A stretch of DNA of 22,248 nt from Ruthenibacterium sp. GTDB lineage: Bacteria > Bacillota > Clostridia > Oscillospirales > Ruminococcaceae. Below the pieces are notes generated by a model, which was not told the DNA's origin, made no database searches, and saw nothing but the letters and a program-made list of their open reading frames with translations. A program made the translations under genes and the position numbers. The stretch spans positions 1-22,248 of the forward strand of contig JAHHSL010000033.1 in assembly GCA_020025235.1 (NCBI GenBank), read 5' to 3'. Positions within the stretch are counted from its first letter, which is position 1. Each line of letters begins with the position of its first letter. Positions 1 to 6,268 of the stretch are shown here, one piece after another.

Positions 1-54
1 ACCGGAGGTACTAGATCCTAAGTCTAGCGCGTCTGCCAGTTCCGCCATACCCGC
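1..54 (-). tRNA. tRNA-Leu(UAG), 3' part cut by window edge
   Basis: Read on the minus strand, the sequence begins with a GCGGGTA acceptor strand at 54, then T8, a GGCGGAA D-arm start and the GACGCGC segment typical of leucine tRNAs. A five-pair anticodon stem CTAGA/TCTAG follows, with loop CTTAGGA and anticodon TAG. The beginning of the long class II variable arm is visible (TACCTCC) before the window ends. The T arm and 3' acceptor strand lie outside. This tRNA reads CUN leucine codons; CTA itself is rare in the surrounding genes, so it probably serves mainly by wobble. Confidence 0.95.
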
Positions 55-66
55 GCGGCAATTTTG

Positions 67-95
67 GTACAGTAAAACTGTACTTTATTATGATA
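67..95 (-). promoter_or_regulatory. Possible tRNA-Leu promoter -10 with a 17-bp dyad at the start site
   Basis: On the minus strand a -10-like TATCAT (90-95) or CATAAT (87-92) sits about 35-40 bp upstream of the tRNA-Leu 5' end. No good -35 hexamer is seen. Between it and the tRNA is a perfect dyad, GTACAGT-AAA-ACTGTAC (67-83), which would overlap the transcription start. It could be an operator, or a hairpin in the tRNA precursor leader. The -10 call is weak; the dyad is directly visible. Confidence 0.35.
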
Positions 96-151
96 CCATA
101 GATTACAGAAAAAAGATAGAGAAAAACAAAAGTTTTCCGGAATGTGGCACT

Positions 152-173
152 CGGCATCATGCCGGTGCAAAAG
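152..173. repeat. Short inverted repeat between terminator and tRNA-Leu
   Basis: A compact inverted repeat, GCAC-t-CGGCAT / ATGCCG-GTGC, can fold into about ten pairs with one bulge and a minimal loop. There is no T-run on either side, so it is not an intrinsic terminator. The rest of 55-195 holds only A/T-rich spacer and the tRNA promoter candidate. Confidence 0.35.
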
Positions 174-195
174 AGTGAGCCTTTTATAACATCAG

Positions 196-234
196 AAAAA
201 GCAGACAGCGGCGGGGTACAGCGCTGTCTGCTTT
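196..234 (-). terminator. Rho-independent terminator of the nifS-iscU-mnmA unit
   Basis: A perfect 13-bp stem (AAAGCAGACAGCG, 198-210, with its complement at 222-234) encloses an 11-nt loop. On the minus strand it is followed directly by TTTTT. It lies about 50 bp past the stop of the 60-residue ORF and separates that operon from the tRNA-Leu gene. Confidence 0.9.
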
Positions 235-283
235 GATAGCAGGATTCATTGAAAGAGGAAAAAGGGCGGGGAAGCGTTCAGAT

Positions 284-466
284 TCAGTTGCCGTCGGAAA
301 TCAGTTCATCAATGCGGGCGCCGATCGCCTGCGGATCATAAAGGCCAGATGCGCGAACCTTTTCCCGCAGAACACCCGGAAGGCTGTCGTAATAGGCTGC
401 AAGCTCCGGATTTTCCTTCAAAACGGAATTGAAAACAGAATCGTGGTCGCCAAGATACTGATACAT
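284..466 (-). CDS. Unrecognised 60-residue protein downstream of mnmA
   Basis: I do not recognise a function. The start is taken as the ATG at 466-464 because a strong GAGGTGA Shine-Dalgarno lies five bases upstream; a longer TTG reading from 514 has no such signal and would run through a hairpin. The product is acidic and probably helical, with the segment ELAAYYDSLPGVLREKV near residues 21-37 and a second helix-like stretch, PQAIGARIDELI, near 45-56. There is no signal peptide, membrane segment or cysteine. The YYxSLPxxV pattern reminds me of short uncharacterised clostridial proteins, but that is memory, not a search. It is the last gene before the terminator at 196-234. Its ribosome binding site is buried in a hairpin, which suggests controlled or low translation. 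The amino-acid composition looks like real coding sequence. Confidence 0.7.
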   Translation of the reverse strand: MYQYLGDHDSVFNSVLKENPELAAYYDSLPGVLREKVRASGLYDPQAIGARIDELISDGN

Positions 467-502
467 AAAAATCACCTCACCCCCAGTATGGGGCAAGGTG
501 AT
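467..502 (-). promoter_or_regulatory. Hairpin that buries the RBS of the 60-residue ORF; also terminator-like
   Basis: In the minus-strand RNA, ATCACCT (502-496) pairs perfectly with AGGTGAT (477-471). Inside it are two G-U pairs and CCCC (493-490) with GGGG (483-480), closing a loop of about six bases. The result is a 13-bp stem. The 3' arm contains the whole GAGGTGA Shine-Dalgarno of the ORF starting at 466. Five T residues (471-467) follow the stem directly, so the same structure resembles an intrinsic terminator for mnmA. Either reading, or both as a coupled switch, fits. Confidence 0.7.
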
Positions 503-526
503 CCGTTTATACAATTCCTTGAAATT

Positions 527-1606
527 TTACAGCATTTCGCTGATGATGCCGCCGCCGATCACAAGCTCGCCGTCATAGAATACAGCAGACTGTCCGGGAG
601 CCGGCGCGCGCTGCGGTTCTTCAAAGCGAACCGTCACACGATCCGCTTGCACTTCTTCGATCGTGCACGGTGCACAGGTAGCGCGGCTGCGAACCTTTAC
701 TTCATAATGCTGCCCGGCGGCAAGCGGCCTGCCGTCCGTGCGCACCGCATTGGTCAGCACTACGCCGGAGAAAAATTCATTGCCGCCGCGCGCAAGCTCG
801 ATATTGCCATCCGGAAGGATGCGCCGCACAAAAAGCGGTTCACCGTATGCAATATTCAGCCCCTTGCGCTGGCCGACGGTGTAATACACAACGCCCTTAT
901 GTGCGCCCAGATCCTCGCCATCAGGCCCGATGAAACGACCCTGCTTGGGGGAAAAGCCGCGGTTTTCAATATATTCCGCATACTTTCCGTCGGGAATGAA
1001 GCAGATTTCCTGACTGTCGGGCGCGGTGGCGCTGGAAAGGTTTGCCGCTGCTGCAAGCTCGCGGATATCATCCTTTTCAAATTCGCCCACCGGCAGGCAC
1101 AGGCGGGAAAGAATCTCCTGCGGCAGCGCATAAAGCATATAGCTTTGATCGCGTGCCGTGCTGACGGCCTTGCGCACATAGTACGAGCCGTCTGCCTCAT
1201 CAATGCGGGCATAGTGGCCCGTGGCGATGAAGTGGATGCCCAAACGATCTGCCACACGCGCGAGTGTGGCGAACTTGACAAGCGGATTGCACATTACGCA
1301 GGGGCTCGGTGTGCGGCCTTCGCAGTATTCGCGGCAGAACGGCTCGATGATGTCGCGCTCAAAATCTGCCGAACAATCCTCCACGATCAGAGGAATGCCA
1401 AGCTGCTTTGCAGCGGTCTGTGCAGCGCTGACCGCTGCATCGTGCGCGGGGGAAAACCGCAGAACAACACCCTGTACGGCAAAACCCTGATCGAGCAGGA
1501 TGCGGACACAGGCCGAGGAATCGACGCCCCCGGAAAGTCCGACCAGAACGCGGTCCTGTTCTTCAAAAGTACCGAAGCTGTCACCGCAGCAAATTTCGTC
1601 CGTCAT
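527..1606 (-). CDS. mnmA: tRNA-specific 2-thiouridylase MnmA
   Basis: MnmA adenylates and thiolates the C2 of the wobble uridine (U34) in tRNAs for Glu, Gln and Lys, taking sulfur ultimately from a cysteine desulfurase. At 359 residues it has normal family length. The PP-loop SGGVDSS lies at 25-31. The two usual redox/catalytic cysteines are C106 (in TPSPCVMCN) and C202 (in SQEICFIPDG). The GQRKGL motif of the tRNA-binding middle domain is near 245-250, followed by a C-terminal beta-barrel. A notable variation is that the position normally holding Asp (NPDxxCN in the E. coli enzyme) is Cys103 here, giving C103-x2-C106. The RBS AAAGGAG precedes the ATG at 1606. The gene follows iscU by 86 bp in the same direction, which fits a shared sulfur-relay operon. 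Confidence 0.96.
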   Translation of the reverse strand: MTDEICCGDSFGTFEEQDRVLVGLSGGVDSSACVRILLDQGFAVQGVVLRFSPAHDAAVSAAQTAAKQLGIPLIVEDCSADFERDIIEPFCREYCEGRTPSPCVMCNPLVKFATLARVADRLGIHFIATGHYARIDEADGSYYVRKAVSTARDQSYMLYALPQEILSRLCLPVGEFEKDDIRELAAAANLSSATAPDSQEICFIPDGKYAEYIENRGFSPKQGRFIGPDGEDLGAHKGVVYYTVGQRKGLNIAYGEPLFVRRILPDGNIELARGGNEFFSGVVLTNAVRTDGRPLAAGQHYEVKVRSRATCAPCTIEEVQADRVTVRFEEPQRAPAPGQSAVFYDGELVIGGGIISEML

Positions 1607-1641
1607 GAGAAAAACTCCTTTAAATTTATTATCCGATACGG

Positions 1642-1681
1642 AAAAACGTCTGCCCGGGTGCAGATATCACTGCACCCGGGC
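1642..1681 (-). terminator. Strong hairpin between iscU and mnmA, possible weak terminator or processing site
   Basis: A perfect 12-bp stem, GCCCGGGTGCAG (1652-1663) with its complement at 1670-1681, encloses a 6-nt loop. On the minus strand it is followed by AGACG and then TTTTT (1646-1642). The T-run is displaced by five bases, so termination may be partial. It may instead protect the 3' end of the nifS-iscU message and lower mnmA expression relative to the upstream genes. Confidence 0.6.
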
Positions 1682-1692
1682 AAGAAAATCAA

Positions 1693-2130
1693 TCAGGAAT
1701 GCGCGCCGCATTCGCAGGCGTGGCAGTCTTCTTCCAGCTTGCCGACGATCGGCTCGGGATCGACGCCCTGACGGCGGTAGTAATCGGCCAGGGCGGACTT
1801 GACCGCCTGCTCTGCCAGAACACTGCAGTGCACTTTGACAGGGGGCAGCCCGTCCAGTGCTTCGACAACCGCGCGGTTGGTAAGACCAAGCGCATCGGTG
1901 ATCGTTTTTCCCTTGATCATTTCCGTTGCGATGCTGGAGGTCGCGATCGCCGCGCCGCAGCCGAACGTTTTGAATTTTACATCGGTGATAACGTCACCGT
2001 CGATTTTGAGATACATTTTCATAATATCGCCGCACTGCGGGTTGCCGACTTCTCCGATGCCGTCTGCATTTTCGATTTCGCCTACATTGCGGGGATTTGC
2101 AAAGTGATCCAGAACTTTTGCACTATACAT
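1693..2130 (-). CDS. iscU: IscU/NifU-type Fe-S cluster scaffold protein
   Basis: This scaffold assembles [2Fe-2S]/[4Fe-4S] clusters from sulfur supplied by the cysteine desulfurase encoded just upstream, then passes them to apo-proteins in the cytoplasm. It is 145 residues, in the IscU size range. The three conserved cluster-ligand cysteines are visible: C33 in NPQCGD with the labilising D35, C58 in FGCGAA, and C102 in VKVHCSVLAEQA. The C-terminus carries three extra cysteines (C136, C139, C141) in a CHACEC motif, not part of the basic IscU fold and possibly an added metal site. The RBS GAAGG lies upstream of the ATG at 2130, 30 bp after the nifS stop. No hscA, hscB or fdx neighbours are present. 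The name nifU would be equally acceptable. Confidence 0.94.
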   Translation of the reverse strand: MYSAKVLDHFANPRNVGEIENADGIGEVGNPQCGDIMKMYLKIDGDVITDVKFKTFGCGAAIATSSIATEMIKGKTITDALGLTNRAVVEALDGLPPVKVHCSVLAEQAVKSALADYYRRQGVDPEPIVGKLEEDCHACECGAHS

Positions 2131-2160
2131 AACCGTTACCTTCTTTCGGAATCGTAAATT

Positions 2161-3336
2161 TTAATTTTCGTGCCACAGCGGGCTTCTTTCACGCACAACG
2201 GGGACAATGGCGTCCAGTGCGTCGCATATGGCCTGAGCATCCTCCATGGTGTTCTGAACACCAAAGCTGAAGCGCAGGCTGCAGTGTGCAATTTCGTGCG
2301 GCAGGCCGATCGAAAGCAGCACATGGCTGGGATCGAGGCTGCCGGATGCACACGCAGAGCCGGAGGATGCACAGATGCCGCGCATATCCAGCATCAAAAG
2401 CAGGCTTTCGCCTTCGGCTGCCGTGAAGCTTACATTCAGGTTGTTCGGCAGGCGGCGGGAAAGATCGAGCGGGCCGTTGATCTTGACCTGCGGCATGCTC
2501 TGCACATGCTGCAGAACAAAATCGCGCATGGCGGAAATATGGCGGCGCTTTTCTTCCATGCTGTTTACGGCGATTTCAAGCGCCGTGGCAAGGCCGACGA
2601 TGCCGGCAAGGTTTTCGGTGCCTGCGCGGCGGTTGCGCTCCTGTGCGCCGCCGTCAAGGAAGTTGAAGGGCAGCACGCCACGGCGGATATACAAAGCACC
2701 CACGCCTTTGGGGCCGTTGAATTTGTGTGCCGAAAGGCTCAGCATATCGACCGGCAGTTCGTGGCAGTTGATGGGAACTGCGCCCACGGCCTGAACGGCG
2801 TCGGTATGGAACCAAACCTTATGCTTACGGCAGATTTCACCGATTTCGGCAATCGGCTCGATCGTACCGATCTCGTTATTTGCAAACATGATCGTGACAA
2901 GCGCCGTATCCGGACGGATAGCAGCTTCGACATCAGCGGGGCTGACAAAGCCATCGGCATCAACGGGAAGATAGGTCACTTCAAAGCCTTCCCGTTCGAG
3001 CGCTTTCATCGAATGAAGCACTGCGTGGTGTTCGATGCAGCTGGTGATCAGATGCTTTTTGCCCTTTTCGCCAAGCTTGCGTGCCGTGCCCTTGATCGCC
3101 CAGTTGTCGGCTTCGGAGCCGCAGCTGGTGAAGAACAGCTCGGAAGCATCGCAGCCGAGCGCTTTTGCGGCTTTTTCGCGCGCATCGGCCAATGCCTGGC
3201 CGGCACTGGCGCCCACGGAGTAAAACATGCTGGAGGGATTGCCGTATTCTTCGCAGAAATACGGGGTCATTGCATCCAGAACCGGCTTTGCAACCGGGGT
3301 CGTCGCGGCGTTGTCCACATATATGATCTTATTCAT
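2161..3336 (-). CDS. nifS: Cysteine desulfurase, NifS/IscS type
   Basis: This PLP enzyme converts cysteine to alanine and holds the sulfur as a persulfide for Fe-S assembly and tRNA thiolation. At 391 residues it is full length. Motifs in order are the N-terminal YVDNAATTP, the GSEADNWAI segment at 73-81, His103/104, NNE at 153-155, D179 in HTDAVQ, the PLP lysine K205 in SAHKFNGPKG, RRAGTEN at 237-242, and the catalytic C329 in SSGSACASGSLDPSHVL. The continuous active-site loop is that of group I (IscS/NifS) rather than SufS. A start at 3336 is supported by an AAGGAAAGG RBS. It is the first gene of nifS-iscU-mnmA and has its own promoter at 3410-3438. No iscR lies upstream; rnhA occupies that position. 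Confidence 0.96.
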   Translation of the reverse strand: MNKIIYVDNAATTPVAKPVLDAMTPYFCEEYGNPSSMFYSVGASAGQALADAREKAAKALGCDASELFFTSCGSEADNWAIKGTARKLGEKGKKHLITSCIEHHAVLHSMKALEREGFEVTYLPVDADGFVSPADVEAAIRPDTALVTIMFANNEIGTIEPIAEIGEICRKHKVWFHTDAVQAVGAVPINCHELPVDMLSLSAHKFNGPKGVGALYIRRGVLPFNFLDGGAQERNRRAGTENLAGIVGLATALEIAVNSMEEKRRHISAMRDFVLQHVQSMPQVKINGPLDLSRRLPNNLNVSFTAAEGESLLLMLDMRGICASSGSACASGSLDPSHVLLSIGLPHEIAHCSLRFSFGVQNTMEDAQAICDALDAIVPVVRERSPLWHEN

Positions 3337-3365
3337 TTTGTATCGCCTTTCCTTCGTTCGTAATG

Positions 3366-3401
3366 AAAAAGCCGGGGTCCCGGAAAAGAGGACTTACCGG
3401 C
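3366..3401 (-). terminator. Terminator-like hairpin at the start of the nifS leader
   Basis: On the minus strand GCCGG (3401-3397) pairs with CCGGC (3375-3371), and an inner GTCC/GGAC adds four pairs. TTTTT (3370-3366) follows. It lies between the nifS promoter and the nifS gene and would begin within the first few bases of the predicted transcript. It may terminate rnhA read-through, attenuate nifS, or stabilise the 5' end. Confidence 0.55.
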
Positions 3402-3409
3402 CTTATACT

Positions 3410-3438
3410 AATATATACCGTTTTGGTGTTGTTTGCAA
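3410..3438 (-). promoter_or_regulatory. Promoter of the nifS-iscU-mnmA operon
   Basis: On the minus strand the -35 is TTGCAA (3438-3433) and the -10 is TATATT (3415-3410), with a 17-bp spacer. The predicted start is near 3403, about 67 nt upstream of the nifS ATG. Confidence 0.75.
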
Positions 3439-3500
3439 TAGGAAAACGAAATATTACCGGCTTCGGCAGGAAAAATACACGAAAACAGCTGGCAAAACCG

Positions 3501-3938
3501 TTATTTGTACTGGGCGGCAGCCTGAACGGCAAGTTCGTCGCAGCGTTCGTTTTCGGGATGCCCCGCGTGGCCCTTGACCCAGTTGTAATGGATGATGTGC
3601 GGTTCGCACAGATCCAGAAGCTGCGCCCACAAATCGCTGTTGAGCGCGGGCTTTTTATCGCTTTTTACCCAGCCGCGGGCACGCCAGCCTTTGGCCCAGC
3701 CCTTGGAAAGCCCGTCGATCACATATTTGGAATCGCTGCAGAACGTGATCTCGCACGGCTCTTTCAGCTGCTCCAAAGCACGGATGATGCCGGTCAGCTC
3801 CATGCGGTTGTTTGTCGTGCCGGCTTCGCCGCCGGAAAGCTCCTTGCGGATGCCCTTGTAATCCAAAATCGCACCCCAGCCGCCGGGGCCGGGATTGCCG
3901 CTGCATGCGCCGTCTGTATAGATCGTGATCTGCTTCAT
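3501..3938 (-). CDS. rnhA: Ribonuclease HI
   Basis: RNase HI cuts the RNA strand of RNA-DNA hybrids, acting on R-loops, replication primers and misincorporated ribonucleotides. The start is the ATG at 3938, giving 145 residues beginning MKQITIYTDGACSGNPGPGG, the canonical N-terminus; a longer in-frame reading upstream has no family similarity. The carboxylate catalytic set is complete: D9, E47 (in NNRMEL), D69 (in FCSDSKYV) and D134 (in ERCDELA), with H124 in VKGHAGH. The basic handle region GWAKGWRARGWVKSDKKP lies at 80-97, as in the E. coli type. A modest AAAGGCGG RBS precedes the start. The promoter at 3981-4009 drives it. Confidence 0.96.
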   Translation of the reverse strand: MKQITIYTDGACSGNPGPGGWGAILDYKGIRKELSGGEAGTTNNRMELTGIIRALEQLKEPCEITFCSDSKYVIDGLSKGWAKGWRARGWVKSDKKPALNSDLWAQLLDLCEPHIIHYNWVKGHAGHPENERCDELAVQAAAQYK

Positions 3939-3980
3939 AATTTTATTCCGCCTTTGCATAATCATTGAATGTATGCTGAT

Positions 3981-4009
3981 ATTATAAGAAAAAACACCCG
4001 CTTGTGCAA
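3981..4009 (-). promoter_or_regulatory. rnhA promoter
   Basis: On the minus strand the -35 is TTGCAC (4009-4004) and the -10 is a perfect TATAAT (3986-3981), with a 17-bp spacer. The start would be near 3974, about 36 nt upstream of the rnhA ATG. It is divergent from the rnj promoter. Confidence 0.85.
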
Positions 4010-4102
4010 GGTGCATAAAGGCATCGCAAAAATACAAATGAGCAGAATACAGGAATAACCCGATATTTTTTGTTCAATACTTACAAACCGTAATGGTAAA
4101 AC

Positions 4103-4131
4103 TTGACTGTAGTGCCAAAAAACGATAATAT
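4103..4131 (+). promoter_or_regulatory. Promoter of the rnj-gdpP unit
   Basis: The -35 is TTGACT (4103-4108) and the -10 is TAATAT (4126-4131), with a 17-bp spacer. The start is predicted near 4138, giving a 5' leader of about 200 nt before rnj. Confidence 0.75.
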
Positions 4132-4137
4132 AAAACT

Positions 4138-4336
4138 ATATAACTCTACCGATAATGACTTTGCAGAAAGCCACCGGAAAGGGAGCATGCAAAGACAGGA
4201 TAAAATAATCGGCGGATTTCCGCTGATCTGACAGAACTTTGAAACAGAATCGACCCGCAAAGACACTGGGAAGGAACAGGCTGCCCGTGAACAACGGCAG
4301 AACTTTCCGGCGCGTGCGAGGGAAACGGAGGAACGA
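4138..4336 (+). promoter_or_regulatory. Long untranslated leader of rnj with several possible stems
   Basis: No convincing gene lies here. Possible pairings are CTTTGCA (4159-4165) with TGCAAAG (4188-4194), a long-range CCGGAAAG (4174-4181) with CTTTCCGG (4303-4310), and a local hairpin at 4281-4300 (CTGCCCGT with ACGGCAG, one bulge). The RBS GGAGG lies just before the ATG at 4337. A structured leader on an RNase gene could permit autoregulation; that is inference. Confidence 0.4.
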
Positions 4337-6229
4337 ATGGAAAAAAATCAAAACCAGCAGACGACAGCGCCGGTACGCGCTTCAAAGCCGAGAAGAAAGC
4401 CGACGGAAGCCCGTCCGGCAGAAAAGAACAGAAACGACGCAAAGAAGAATGACGCAAAGGGAAAGAAACCGGCGGCAGCCGCAAACCAGACAGGTGCTGC
4501 GGCGCAGAAGCCTGCGCGCAGAAACTACCGCAATTACCGCCGTAAGCCCGCAAACAGCAATGCCGCACCTGCAATCCCGGTGCGCATCATGCCGCTTGGC
4601 GGTCTGGGCGAAGTGGGCAAGAATATTACGCTGTATGAATGTCAGGGCGATATGCTGCTTGTGGACTGCGGCATTGTTTTCCCGGACAGCGATATGTTCG
4701 GCGTCGACCTTGTCATCCCCGATTTCAGCTACCTTGTCCAGAACAAGGATAAAATCAAGGGCATCGTCATCACGCACGGACACGAGGACCACATCGGCGG
4801 TCTGCCGTATCTTTTGAAAGAGATCAACGTGCCTGTTTACGCGACCCGCCTGACGATCGGCCTGATCACCAACAAGCTGGAAGAGCACGGGCTTGTCCGC
4901 AGCACCAAGATGACCGAAATTGCGCCCAAGCGCAAATTCAAGCTGGGCTGCTTTACGGTAGAGCCGATCCATGTGAACCACTCCATTCCGGACGCCGTTG
5001 CGCTGGCGATCACCTGCCCGGCAGGTACGATCATCCAGACCGGCGACTTTAAAATCGACTATACGCCGATCTCCGGCGGCCCGACGGATCTTGTCACGAT
5101 CGCGGAATACGGCGAACGCGGCGTTCTGGCGCTGCTTTCGGATTCCACGAACGCCGAGCGTCCGGGCTTCACTGCAACGGAACAGAAGGTCGGCGCAAGC
5201 ATGGCGGCACTGTTCAACCGCGCGGGCAAAAAACGCATCATCATTGCGACCTTTGCCTCTAACCTGTACCGCGTTCAGCAGCTGATCGACCTTGCCGTAA
5301 AGGCAGGGCGCAAGGTGGCGGTATCCGGCCGCAGCATGGTGAACAACACGCAGATGGCACTGGAGCTGGGATATCTGCATGCGCCGGACAATGTGCTGAT
5401 CGATATCGAGGATATCAACAAATATCCGCCGGAAAAGATCGTGCTGATCACCACCGGCAGCCAGGGCGAACCGCTCAGTGCGCTTTCCCGCATGGCGGGC
5501 GCAAGCCACCGGAACGTGCGCGTCGGCGACGGCGATTTCATCATCATTTCGGCAAACCCGATCCCCGGCAACGAAAAAATGGTCACCAAGGTGGTGAACG
5601 GGCTGCTCAAGCTCGGCGCAGAGGTCATCTATGAATCCATGTACGAAGTGCATGTTTCGGGCCATGCCTGCCAGGAAGAGCAGAAGCTGATGCTCACCCT
5701 TGCAAAGCCGAAATTCTTCATTCCGGTGCACGGCGAATACAAACAGCTGAAAAAGCATGCCCAGACGGCTGCTGCGGTCGGCATCCCCGAAAAGAATATT
5801 TATATCGGTGAAAACGGCGACTGCATCGTGCTTTCGCAGGAAGGCCTTACCCTTGGCGATCCGGTTCCGGCAGGCGCCGTTATGGTCGACGGCCTTGGTG
5901 TGGGCGACGTGGGCAACGTTGTTCTGCGTGACCGCCGCCACCTTTCCGAAGATGGACTTGTCATCGTGGTCGTCACGATCGATTCCGCTTCGGGCGAGGT
6001 CCTTGCAGGGCCGGAGATCGTATCGCGCGGCTTTGTATATGTAAGAGAAAGCGAACAGCTGCTGGAGGGCGCGTGCGAACAGGTGCGCGAAGTCCTGAGC
6101 CGTATGGACGATATGGATAAGCGCGACTTCGGCGGCGTCAAGACGCGCATCCGCGAGGCTGTTTCTGCATTCCTGTACCGCAAGACAAAGCGCAGTCCGA
6201 TGATCCTCCCGATCATCATGGAGGTATAA
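4337..6229 (+). CDS. rnj: Ribonuclease J
   Basis: RNase J is the metallo-beta-lactamase/beta-CASP endo- and 5'-3' exoribonuclease that matures and turns over RNA in Firmicutes. The two-zinc motif HGHEDH is at 147-152, with H215 (VNHSIPD), D237 (GDFKID) and DSTN at 269-272. The beta-CASP part has TFASNLYRVQQ near 305-315, SGRSM at 330-334, VSGHA with H443, and H465 in IPVHGEYKQL. The C-terminal domain is complete. At 630 residues it is about 75 longer than the usual 555. The excess is an N-terminal, lysine/arginine/alanine-rich, low-complexity extension (residues 1-79) that is probably disordered and could bind RNA or the ribosome. The start is supported by GGAGG six bases upstream. gdpP follows after 39 bp in the same direction. 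Confidence 0.96.
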   Translation: MEKNQNQQTTAPVRASKPRRKPTEARPAEKNRNDAKKNDAKGKKPAAAANQTGAAAQKPARRNYRNYRRKPANSNAAPAIPVRIMPLGGLGEVGKNITLYECQGDMLLVDCGIVFPDSDMFGVDLVIPDFSYLVQNKDKIKGIVITHGHEDHIGGLPYLLKEINVPVYATRLTIGLITNKLEEHGLVRSTKMTEIAPKRKFKLGCFTVEPIHVNHSIPDAVALAITCPAGTIIQTGDFKIDYTPISGGPTDLVTIAEYGERGVLALLSDSTNAERPGFTATEQKVGASMAALFNRAGKKRIIIATFASNLYRVQQLIDLAVKAGRKVAVSGRSMVNNTQMALELGYLHAPDNVLIDIEDINKYPPEKIVLITTGSQGEPLSALSRMAGASHRNVRVGDGDFIIISANPIPGNEKMVTKVVNGLLKLGAEVIYESMYEVHVSGHACQEEQKLMLTLAKPKFFIPVHGEYKQLKKHAQTAAAVGIPEKNIYIGENGDCIVLSQEGLTLGDPVPAGAVMVDGLGVGDVGNVVLRDRRHLSEDGLVIVVVTIDSASGEVLAGPEIVSRGFVYVRESEQLLEGACEQVREVLSRMDDMDKRDFGGVKTRIREAVSAFLYRKTKRSPMILPIIMEV

Positions 6230-6268
6230 CGGATCGCGCAGTTCAAAGCGGGAAGGGAGAGAAAGGTC

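Noticed and set aside
467..514. A longer start (TTG at 514) for the 60-residue ORF
   Set aside because: The additional 16 residues are encoded by the hairpin itself, and the internal ATG has a far better Shine-Dalgarno.
3450..3475. A CCGG-cttcgg-containing segment considered as an rnhA terminator
   Set aside because: Only three or four pairs can form, so it is too weak to call.
3939..4037. An upstream-extended rnhA reading
   Set aside because: The extra 33 residues overlap the rnhA promoter, and RNase HI normally starts at MKQITIYTDG.
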